Source: an uncultured Anaerosacchariphilus sp. | GTDB lineage: Bacteria; Bacillota; Clostridia; Lachnospirales; Lachnospiraceae | NCBI GenBank assembly: GCA_934402125.1 | Contig: CAKRTY010000062.1 | Coordinates: 1-8,014 of the forward strand | Reading direction: 5' to 3' | Length of the DNA stretch: 8,014 nucleotides | Shown: piece after piece, positions 1 through 5,081 of the stretch | Position numbering within the stretch: the first letter of the stretch is position 1 | How the letters are laid out: each line of letters starts with the position of its first letter | Notes under the pieces: model-generated | Told to the model about the DNA's origin: nothing | Databases searched by the model: none | Seen by the model: only the letters and a program-made list of their open reading frames with translations | Position numbers and translations under genes: made by a program

Positions 1-72
1 GCCTTGAGCAGCCGGGTCAAGGACTATATTCGTAAGCATCAGATAGAATTAATTACCTATCGAGAACTGTAA
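1..72 (+). CDS. 3' end of an unidentified protein (partial)
   Basis: Frame 1 is open from the window edge to a TAA at 70-72 and encodes the last 23 residues of a protein, ending in ...ELITYREL. The tail is charged and looks helical (RVKDYIRKHQ), with no motif I can assign to a family. A hairpin begins about 7 bases after the stop, which supports this being the true end of a gene. The start and most of the protein lie outside the window, so no function is proposed. Confidence 0.5.
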   Translation, partial: ALSSRVKDYIRKHQIELITYREL

Positions 73-78
73 TCAAAA

Positions 79-112
79 CCGGCTGGCAAATCAGAAAACT
101 CTGATTTGCCAG
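79..112. repeat. 34-bp palindromic repeat, copy 1
   Basis: These 34 bases are repeated exactly at 1466-1499. The repeat contains the 13-bp inverted repeat and the AAAC loop described for the terminator here. Together the two copies bracket the Rpn nuclease gene and its leader. It could be a dispersed terminator-like repeat of the genome, or the boundary of an inserted unit. Confidence 0.65.
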
Positions 113-116
113 TTGT
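79..116 (+). terminator. Hairpin terminator after the upstream gene; copy 1 of a duplicated palindrome
   Basis: A perfect 13-bp stem (83-95 with 100-112) closes an AAAC loop and is extended by G-U and G-C pairs at its base. The tail TTGTTCTCATTT is only moderately T-rich. It sits just after the stop at 72, as expected of an intrinsic terminator. Bases 79-112 are identical to 1466-1499, which is unusual for unrelated terminators. Confidence 0.6.
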
Positions 117-164
117 TCTCATTTCCCGCCAAATCTAAAAATTCCACAAAATAATTGGGAAAAC

Positions 165-193
165 TTGTAATTCAACATACGATATGATATTCT
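165..193 (+). promoter_or_regulatory. Candidate sigma-A promoter for the nuclease leader
   Basis: TTGTAA (165-170) and TATTCT (188-193) are separated by 17 bp in AT-rich DNA. A second -10-like TATGAT at 183-188 is too close to this -35 (12 bp). Transcription from here would start near 200 and give a leader of about 320 nt before the preferred nuclease start. The hexamers are imperfect, so this is a moderate call. Confidence 0.35.
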
Positions 194-223
194 CTATATA
201 TGCTTTCAGGCATATCTATTTTA

Positions 224-278
224 CTCTATAGGAAATACCGTGTTACATTAAAGTGTGAAAGCTATGATTCCTATAGAG
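224..278. repeat. 11-bp perfect inverted repeat with 33-nt spacer
   Basis: CTCTATAGGAA at 224-234 is exactly complementary to TTCCTATAGAG at 268-278. In RNA this would form a long-looped stem at the start of the hairpin-rich leader. A smaller perfect 6-bp hairpin (198-203 with 210-215) lies just upstream. It could be an RNA structure, an operator, or the end of an inserted element; the sequence does not decide between these. Confidence 0.5.
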
Positions 279-280
279 CA

Positions 281-400
281 AAAAGCCCCTCCGGGGGATC
301 GCACTGCGGCGGAGAGGTAGTATGTCGCTTATGCGACCCGCCGCAGGCGGAGAATCCTGCTTCGCAGGATTCTTTCTTATTCAACGGCTTTTCGCCGGAC
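281..400 (+). promoter_or_regulatory. Structured leader: four consecutive hairpins, one terminator-like
   Basis: Four stem-loops follow one another. CCCC/GGGG pairs at 286-296. A two-tier structure at 305-345 has an outer perfect 8-bp GC stem (305-312 with 338-345) and an inner 5-bp stem (324-328 with 333-337). A perfect 10-bp stem at 351-373 is followed by TTTCTTATT, which has the form of an intrinsic terminator. CGGC/GCCG pairs at 385-397. No convincing protein is encoded in 73-519. The terminator-like hairpin upstream of the nuclease start would suit attenuation, or insulation from upstream transcription. It matches no riboswitch class that I recognise. Confidence 0.5.
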
Positions 401-519
401 ATTTCCCTTTAGTAAGAAGAATAAAAGAAAGGAGATTTGTTACGCAAACAGACACACCGGTATGCAACGATGAGGCTGTGGTATGGGAGTCCGCACCACA
501 GACGAAGGAGGAAGCCCTG

Positions 520-1434
520 ATGAGATTGACGCAGTCGCCGAGACTGTACAGAACCTATCAGGGAATTAAAAACGAACGATGGAGGGTCCGAATTCTGGAT
601 TTCTTCGCAGGAAATCAGTCATTGCCGCTGACCTATGATCCGTTTTTCAAATTCATCTTCAATCCGGACAGGCATGCAGACCGACTGGAACAGTTTATTT
701 CTTCTATTCTGGGAATGCGTGTGAAGATCAAAAGAATTCTTCCGGTAGAGGATAGCTTGATAGACGGGGAAACCTACCTGATCATGGATTTGCTGGTGGA
801 GCTGGAAGATGGATCGTTGGCGAATATCGAGATCCAGAAAAACGGCTATGCCTTTACGGAGGAGCGCCTGTCCTGCTATGCTGCGGATCTGTTAATGCGG
901 CAGTATACGCGGATTCGCGGAGAGCGCGGCACTGATTTTACATACCACGATATCAAGAAGGTTTATGTTATTGTTCTCTACGAGAAATCTACGGCGGAAT
1001 TTCATCGTCACGGAGAGACCTGCTTCCATCATGGCAGGATTAACTATGACAGCGGCCTGAAGCTGGAGATGCTGGACGAATATTTCCTGATAGCCCTTGA
1101 CGTATTTGCGAAAACCCCGTATGCTGAGGATAACAAAAGTGATTTGCATGCATGGTTATCCCTGCTGACTACGGAGAATTTGACCGACGCCGAGCGGAAT
1201 ATGAGGTATTACCCGTGGTTGGAACCCATTTATCAGGAAATTGCCCTGCTGCGTCGTAGCCCGGAGGAGGTCATCGGTATGTGGTCAGAAGCATTGCGGA
1301 TATTAGATGAGAATTCCCTGAAATACTATGTGGAAGAACTGAAAGACGAGCTGGATCAAAAGGACGCGGAAATTGCGGCGTTGAAAGCCCAACTGGAAGC
1401 GCAGAAAGCACAGCTGTCGGGCCAGAAGAAATAA
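520..1434 (+). CDS. Rpn family recombination-promoting nuclease / putative transposase (PD-(D/E)XK)
   Basis: Predicted 304-residue protein of the Rpn/PDDEXK_2 family. These are nuclease-like proteins related to transposase-type PD-(D/E)XK enzymes; the E. coli Rpn proteins promote RecA-independent recombination. Family signs are the N-terminal YDPFFKFIF stretch (about residues 41-49) and an active-site pattern with Asp90 in IMDLLVELEDG followed by Glu104-Ile-Gln106. Gln replaces the classical Lys, as is usual in this family. The C-terminus (about residues 270-304) is a heptad-like coiled coil rich in E, K, A and L. ATG 520 is preferred because AAGGAGG at 505-511 precedes it by 8 bases. The frame stays open to an ATG at 322, but that start would run through a terminator-like hairpin. 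Another good ribosome site (428-434) lies upstream without an in-frame standard start. The gene ends just before a strong terminator and stands alone. The family call is firm; cleavage and transposition activity are inferred. Confidence 0.85.
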   Translation: MRLTQSPRLYRTYQGIKNERWRVRILDFFAGNQSLPLTYDPFFKFIFNPDRHADRLEQFISSILGMRVKIKRILPVEDSLIDGETYLIMDLLVELEDGSLANIEIQKNGYAFTEERLSCYAADLLMRQYTRIRGERGTDFTYHDIKKVYVIVLYEKSTAEFHRHGETCFHHGRINYDSGLKLEMLDEYFLIALDVFAKTPYAEDNKSDLHAWLSLLTTENLTDAERNMRYYPWLEPIYQEIALLRRSPEEVIGMWSEALRILDENSLKYYVEELKDELDQKDAEIAALKAQLEAQKAQLSGQKK

Positions 1435-1457
1435 CGAGTTAAAACATAAAATCAAGC

Positions 1458-1511
1458 AAACAAGCCCGGCTGGCAAATCAGAAAACTCTGATTTGCCAGC
1501 CGGGCTTGTTT
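1458..1511. terminator. Bidirectional terminator between convergent genes (25-bp stem)
   Basis: Bases 1458-1482 pair perfectly with 1487-1511 around an AAAC loop. TTTT follows on the + strand and an A-run precedes, which reads as T on the minus strand. It lies between the + nuclease stop (1434) and the minus PAP2 stop (1526), so it can serve both transcripts. It is a lengthened version of the hairpin at 79-116. Confidence 0.85.
1466..1499. repeat. 34-bp palindromic repeat, copy 2
   Basis: Exact copy of bases 79-112, here forming the core of the longer 25-bp terminator stem. The two copies are in the same orientation, although the palindromic core makes orientation nearly symmetrical. They enclose about 1.35 kb containing only the Rpn nuclease gene and its leader. 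Confidence 0.65.
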
Positions 1512-1525
1512 TCACAAACTTTTTC

Positions 1526-2194
1526 TCAGATAACCGTCTGTCTTCTGCGCTTGGAAATCCGTTCCCGGGAGAACGAGAACTCCATGCGGTACACGATCTG
1601 ATCCATCAGAGTGCCCAGCACGATACCCGCCATCACGTCCAGGGCGGAGTGCTGCTTCAGGAACATGGTGGCCAGGATAATGGAAACCATGAGCACAAAG
1701 GAGCCGCCGCGAATCAGGCTGCTGCGGCCAAGGCGCGGGTTATTCACCAGAGCCCGGTGGGCTGCGATGGAATTGAATACATGGATACTCGGGAAGATAT
1801 TCGTGGGGGTATCCGCCTGGTACAGAATCTGCACCGCGAGGGTGAAGATATTGTGCCGTGGAAACTCGGTGGGCCGCAGCAGGTGTCCGTTGGGGTAGAG
1901 GGTGGAGATCACCAGGAACAGCGTCATGCCGGTAAAAAGGAAGGCGCAGTACCGGTAAAACTCCTGTTTCGTTCCCTTGAAGAACAGGTACAGGAACACA
2001 GCGGCAACGTATACAAACCACAGCAGATAGGGCACGATGAAATATTCCACGAAAGGAATCTTATCGTCCAGCCATACATGGATTACATGATAAGGCAGGT
2101 TGGCCCGGCTTTCCAGCCAGAAGAACCAGGGCAGGTAGAGAAAAGCGTAGAGCAGAACCCAGGCGTGCTTATATTTCTGGAAAAATGCTTTCAT
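1526..2194 (-). CDS. PAP2-family membrane phosphatase
   Basis: Predicted 222-residue membrane protein of the PAP2 superfamily, enzymes that remove phosphate from lipids such as phosphatidate, phosphatidylglycerol phosphate or undecaprenyl pyrophosphate. Several hydrophobic segments are visible (about residues 11-27, 52-72, 82-99, 165-179 and 188-203). Motif C2 is PSIH at 135-138 and motif C3 is QHSALD at 181-186, giving the catalytic His138, His182 and Asp186. The C1 motif keeps Arg-Pro (107-108), but the usual Lys seven residues earlier is Tyr, so phosphate binding may differ, as in the degenerate PAP2_3-like branch. The basic C-terminus (KRRRQ) probably faces the cytoplasm. ATG 2194 follows AAGGAGG (2202-2208); a TTG at 2215 also lies in frame but would place that site inside the gene. 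It has its own promoter, 131 bp after a lipid kinase gene. Its substrate cannot be read from sequence. Confidence 0.85.
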   Translation of the reverse strand: MKAFFQKYKHAWVLLYAFLYLPWFFWLESRANLPYHVIHVWLDDKIPFVEYFIVPYLLWFVYVAAVFLYLFFKGTKQEFYRYCAFLFTGMTLFLVISTLYPNGHLLRPTEFPRHNIFTLAVQILYQADTPTNIFPSIHVFNSIAAHRALVNNPRLGRSSLIRGGSFVLMVSIILATMFLKQHSALDVMAGIVLGTLMDQIVYRMEFSFSRERISKRRRQTVI

Positions 2195-2217
2195 ACGGTC
2201 AACCTCCTTCTGCAAAA

Positions 2218-2240
2218 TCAGATAACTTCTTTAAATCTGA
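2218..2240. promoter_or_regulatory. Possible operator dyad at the PAP2 transcription start
   Basis: TCAGAT (2218-2223) and ATCTGA (2235-2240) form a perfect 6-bp dyad with an 11-base spacer. It lies just downstream of the -10 and covers the expected transcription start, a typical place for a repressor site. A 6-bp dyad can occur by chance, and no matching site is seen at the kinase promoter. Confidence 0.25.
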
Positions 2241-2245
2241 ATCGC

Positions 2246-2274
2246 AGTATAGCACAAAGCCATTTCCGGTTCAA
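2246..2274 (-). promoter_or_regulatory. Sigma-A promoter of the PAP2 gene
   Basis: On the minus strand, TTGAAC (2269-2274) and TATACT (2246-2251) are 17 bp apart. TGC directly before the -10 gives an extended -10 element. Transcription should start near 2239, about 45 bases before the start codon. The hexamers, spacing and TGC are the same as in the promoter of the lipid kinase gene. Confidence 0.7.
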
Positions 2275-2325
2275 TCGGGTTCATAATATTTTAAGAAAAA
2301 AATCACAATTTTATGACAGTCCTTC

Positions 2326-3252
2326 TTATTTATCTCCGGCAGCCAGAAGCGTGAGCGCCTGCGGGCAGCAGGACAGTGTCACCGTCCCTTTCATCAGGCA
2401 GGGCTCGCCGTCCGTATGGAGGGGCAGGACGCCGGGGACCGTTATCTGGGCGCTCCGGGTCCGATAGATATAGATACCCGGGAAGATGGTATGAAGTCCC
2501 AGGTAGGCGGTGGGAAGCATGAGGGCAATCAGAAGCTTGCTCAGTCGGCTTACCACAAAGACGTCCAGCATTCCGTCGTGTACGTCCGCGCGGGGCGCCA
2601 TGCGCAGGCCGCCGCCCTCGCAGAAGCAGTTCATGCCGGCTGCGAAATAGGTTTTGGGAAAGGTCCGGCTTTTCCCGTTGCTCAGACGGATTGTGACGGG
2701 AACAGGTTTACATAAGATAATCTGCTTCAGGGCAATGCCGGCATAGGTGAGCTTGCCCAGGTGAAGCCGGTTCAGAAGCCGCTTTATATGGGAAGAAAGG
2801 GCTTCCTGACAGACCGCCGCGTCAAAGCCGCAGCCGGAGCTTACGGCAAAATAACGCTTCTGTCCGTTCCGCTCCATAAGTCCCAGATCGATTTTATCAA
2901 AGCGTGCAGGATGCAGAACATTCAGTACGGCAGCCTCCGTATCAGAGGGGAGTCCCATACAGCGCGCGAAATCATTGCTGGATCCGGTGGGTATGTATCC
3001 GAAGATGACCCGGGAAAAATCCCGGATTCCGTTCAGCACCTCATTGACGGTACCGTCGCCGCCGACCGCGATCAGGGTCAGACGTTCCCCCCGGGCGGTG
3101 ATATCCCGGGCCAGCTCCGTGGCGTGCCCCTGATAGGAGGTGAAATACACCCGGTACTCGGTATTCTCCTGGTCCAGTATTTTTTCGGCCTTCTGCCAGA
3201 CATATTTTCCATTTCCCGAACGGGAAGCAGGGTTCACAATAAAATAATACAC
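2326..3252 (-). CDS. YegS/DAGK family lipid kinase
   Basis: Predicted 308-residue soluble or membrane-associated kinase of the diacylglycerol kinase catalytic family (YegS/BmrU/DgkB-like). These enzymes transfer phosphate from ATP to diacylglycerol or a related lipid at the inner face of the membrane. The N-terminal domain starts YYFIVNPASRSGNGK (about 2-16) and carries the nucleotide-binding GGDGT at 64-68 and PTGSSNDFAR at 88-97. The C-terminal beta-sandwich has GGGLRMAP (213-220), a DG at 226-227 and the late DGEP at 281-284. Length and motif order fit a complete enzyme. Translation starts at GTG 3252, placed 8 bases after AGGAGG (3261-3266). Downstream on the same strand lies a PAP2 phosphatase with the opposite type of chemistry. 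The family is firm. The lipid is uncertain because members act on diacylglycerol, phosphatidylglycerol, sphingosine-like or undecaprenol-type substrates. Confidence 0.9.
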   Translation of the reverse strand: MYYFIVNPASRSGNGKYVWQKAEKILDQENTEYRVYFTSYQGHATELARDITARGERLTLIAVGGDGTVNEVLNGIRDFSRVIFGYIPTGSSNDFARCMGLPSDTEAAVLNVLHPARFDKIDLGLMERNGQKRYFAVSSGCGFDAAVCQEALSSHIKRLLNRLHLGKLTYAGIALKQIILCKPVPVTIRLSNGKSRTFPKTYFAAGMNCFCEGGGLRMAPRADVHDGMLDVFVVSRLSKLLIALMLPTAYLGLHTIFPGIYIYRTRSAQITVPGVLPLHTDGEPCLMKGTVTLSCCPQALTLLAAGDK

Positions 3253-3280
3253 GCTCTTATCCTCCTGTATTTATAGGTCA

Positions 3281-3309
3281 AGTATAGCATTGGAGGAGGG
3301 CTTGTTCAA
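3281..3309 (-). promoter_or_regulatory. Sigma-A promoter of the lipid kinase gene
   Basis: On the minus strand, TTGAAC (3304-3309) and TATACT (3281-3286) are separated by 17 bp, with TGC before the -10 as an extended element. It lies about 30 bp upstream of the GTG start and gives a short leader containing the ribosome binding site. Confidence 0.7.
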
Positions 3310-3356
3310 GAAGAGAAAATAACTAGAAAATATTAGCAAATAAAAGAGCAATTTAG

Positions 3357-3386
3357 TTGCAATGATAGGAAAATACATGATACAAT
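3357..3386 (+). promoter_or_regulatory. Sigma-A promoter of the MBL-GAF-GLUG-FecR operon
   Basis: TTGCAA (3357-3362) and TACAAT (3381-3386) are 18 bp apart, with TGA before the -10 as an extended element. The site lies in the AT-rich 176-bp gap between divergent genes, back to back with the lipid kinase promoter, whose -35 is about 47 bp away. The leader to the TTG start at 3429 is about 35 bases. Confidence 0.65.
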
Positions 3387-3428
3387 GAAATGTAGAATTA
3401 TCCGGAAAAATGTTGGAGGTGTTGGAAG

Positions 3429-4217
3429 TTGTCGAAAACATGGAAGCTGTACGTCTGCGGCTGCAGAGGGTCAATGCCCATGCACGGGGACGAATACAGC
3501 GAATTCGGCGGAGCTACGAGCTGCTACATCTTAAAAAAAGGAAGCTACGCGCTGATACTGGACTGCGGAAGCGGACTGAGCAGGGCAAAAGAGATACTGA
3601 AGGATTGCGGGAAAATCGATATCTGGCTGACCCATCTGCATTACGATCACCTGATGGGAATATTGAGCTACAGCGTGCTGCCGAAAGAGGCAGAGGTCCA
3701 TTTTTACGGAACCTTCGACCGCTGGTTTCAGGAGAATACCATAAAGGAATTTTTCAGGGAGCCCTTCTGGCCCGTGGTGCCGGAGATAGGCCCCTGTATT
3801 CAGGTAGATTCCCCGGGAGAACGGAGACTCAGAGAGGATCTGCTGGTCAGGAGCTATCCGTCTCCCCACCCAAACGGGGCAAGTATCCTGCGGGTAGAGG
3901 CGGGAGATAAGGTGCTCTGTATCATGTTCGACTATGAACATACGGGAACGCCGCCGGAGGGCTTTCTGGATGGCTGTTCCCTGCTGGCCTTCGACGGCAT
4001 GTATACAGAGGAAGAGTACGAGGCCCACAGAGGCTGGGGACATTCCTGCTATCTGGACGGCTGCGCGTACGCGAAGAAGTATCAGATTCCGCGGCTGTAT
4101 ATCACCCATCATGAGCCGGGAAAGACGGACGCAGAGTTGCGGGTTCTGGAACAGAAGGCTCAGAAGATATATCCGGGAACCCGGTTTGCCCGCATGGGCG
4201 ATGTGATAGAGCTTTAA
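3429..4217 (+). CDS. MBL-fold metallo-hydrolase
   Basis: Predicted 262-residue cytoplasmic hydrolase of the metallo-beta-lactamase fold. The N-terminus has the CGCRGSMP...FGGATSC pattern (about residues 10-32) found in the branch that includes phosphoribosyl cyclic phosphodiesterase (PhnP), RNase Z-like and cyclic-nucleotide phosphodiesterase enzymes. The metal-binding residues are all visible: THLHYDH at 68-74 (His69, His71, Asp73, His74), His147 in PHPNG, Asp168 in FDYEH and His227/His228 in THHEPGKTD. It therefore looks active and probably binds two metal ions. The start is TTG 3429, 8 bases after GGAGGT (3415-3420); no better start is in frame. It is the first gene of a + strand operon, 45 bp before a GAF-domain gene. 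Phosphodiesterase activity is an inference from the subfamily pattern; the substrate is unknown. Confidence 0.85.
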   Translation: MSKTWKLYVCGCRGSMPMHGDEYSEFGGATSCYILKKGSYALILDCGSGLSRAKEILKDCGKIDIWLTHLHYDHLMGILSYSVLPKEAEVHFYGTFDRWFQENTIKEFFREPFWPVVPEIGPCIQVDSPGERRLREDLLVRSYPSPHPNGASILRVEAGDKVLCIMFDYEHTGTPPEGFLDGCSLLAFDGMYTEEEYEAHRGWGHSCYLDGCAYAKKYQIPRLYITHHEPGKTDAELRVLEQKAQKIYPGTRFARMGDVIEL

Positions 4218-4262
4218 GGACAGAGGAACAACAAAAGGACAAAGACAGAGAGGCGATGAAAA

Positions 4263-5054
4263 ATGAGTATTGAGATGGAAACTATGTGGGACGCCATGAA
4301 GCAGGCTCACTATAAGAGAACATTGGAGAAACTGGAAAATGGAATCAAGAACGCGGTAAATCCCAAGGAAGCCATGGAGGCGGCCCTGAACGAGGTGGTG
4401 GAGGCGATCCACGCGGAAGCAGGCACCTTCTGGTTCTTTGACCGCTTTGGGGAATTCCTGATTATTCCCACAGCCGTATATGGCGGAAGCAGTATGGAGG
4501 GAATCACCCTGACTCCCTATGAGGGCGTGGCCGGAAAGGTAATCGAATCCGGGGAGTCTACCATCATTCCAGACTGTCAGCAGGATTCCCGGTGGGCCGG
4601 AAAGGTAGATAAGAAGACGGGCTTTCAGACCAAGAGTATGATCTGCGTACCGCTGAAGCTGGACAGAAGCGTCTGCTTCGGAAGCATCCAGATTATCAAC
4701 AAAAAGGACGGCCTGCCCTTTGACAACCTGGATCTGGAATTCACCGAGAAGCTGGCCGAGGCGGCGGGAGGTATGCTGGCTGAGCAGGAAATGCTCCGGG
4801 CTTACCGTGTATACACAGGAAGAGCCATGGAGGATACGATTACCTTTGAAAGTATCATGTGCGCGCCGACCCTGCGGGAGATGCAGCGGATCACAGACAA
4901 GACCAACTGCTGGCAGCTTCTGAACCGGCAGGAGAAGGAAGAAGCAGAGAAAATGCTGAAGCAGCTTCACGGACTGTTCGAGGAAGCGCTGAGCAGAAAA
5001 GAGGACGATGGGGAGAAGCCGAAGAAGAAAGGTCTGTTCGGCAGGAAGAAGTAG
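4263..5054 (+). CDS. GAF domain-containing protein
   Basis: Predicted 263-residue soluble protein with one GAF domain (about residues 20-180), a small-molecule sensing fold. Typical stretches are EAGTFWFFD (about 52-60), GVAGKVIESGESTIIPD (about 87-103), DSRWAGKVDKKTGFQTKSMICVPL (about 107-130) and GSIQIINKKDGLPF (about 140-153). Asn146, Lys147, Phe153, Asp157 and Glu159 resemble the NKFDE signature of cyclic-nucleotide-binding GAF domains, though with one extra residue between D and E. The remaining sequence is helical and ends in a lysine-rich tail (KKKGLFGRKK) that could contact membrane or nucleic acid. No output domain (kinase, cyclase, GGDEF, HTH) is present, so it probably acts through a partner. 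Start ATG 4263 has a modest GAGAGG site at 4248-4253. The upstream MBL enzyme and the two downstream exported proteins appear to be co-transcribed with it. Confidence 0.82.
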   Translation: MSIEMETMWDAMKQAHYKRTLEKLENGIKNAVNPKEAMEAALNEVVEAIHAEAGTFWFFDRFGEFLIIPTAVYGGSSMEGITLTPYEGVAGKVIESGESTIIPDCQQDSRWAGKVDKKTGFQTKSMICVPLKLDRSVCFGSIQIINKKDGLPFDNLDLEFTEKLAEAAGGMLAEQEMLRAYRVYTGRAMEDTITFESIMCAPTLREMQRITDKTNCWQLLNRQEKEEAEKMLKQLHGLFEEALSRKEDDGEKPKKKGLFGRKK

Positions 5055-5067
5055 CTGTCCGCGGGAG

Positions 5068-5074
5068 AAGGAGG
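5068..5074 (+). promoter_or_regulatory. Strong ribosome binding site of the GLUG surface protein
   Basis: AAGGAGG lies 7 bases before ATG 5082 and 13 bases after the GAF gene stop. It fixes the start and suggests strong translation within the operon. Confidence 0.7.
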
Positions 5075-5081
5075 ATTATCT

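Noticed and set aside
200..412. Small + strand ORF of 70 codons in the leader
   Set aside because: There is no ribosome site before ATG 200, and it runs straight through several hairpins. It is more likely structured non-coding DNA.
322..519. Extension of the nuclease to ATG 322
   Set aside because: The extra residues are encoded by a two-tier GC hairpin and a terminator-like stem, and the ribosome site before 322 is poorly spaced. ATG 520 has a better one.
2285..2325. Terminator after the lipid kinase gene
   Set aside because: Only a weak A/T-rich stem with a T-run is visible on the minus strand. It is too unstable to call, so read-through into PAP2 remains possible.
1493..2467. 324-codon open frame on the + strand across the terminator and the PAP2 gene
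   Set aside because: It begins inside a terminator stem, runs opposite PAP2 and into the kinase gene, and the protein has no recognisable family pattern.
4256..4273. Mini-ORF (MKNEY) overlapping the GAF start in another frame
   Set aside because: Five codons in a poorly conserved-looking spacer; nothing suggests it is a real leader peptide.
3531..4970. 479-codon open frame on the minus strand opposite the MBL and GAF genes
   Set aside because: It crosses two well-supported families and their intergenic gap, has no ribosome site and encodes low-quality, Leu/Ser-rich protein with no motif. It is an antisense shadow.
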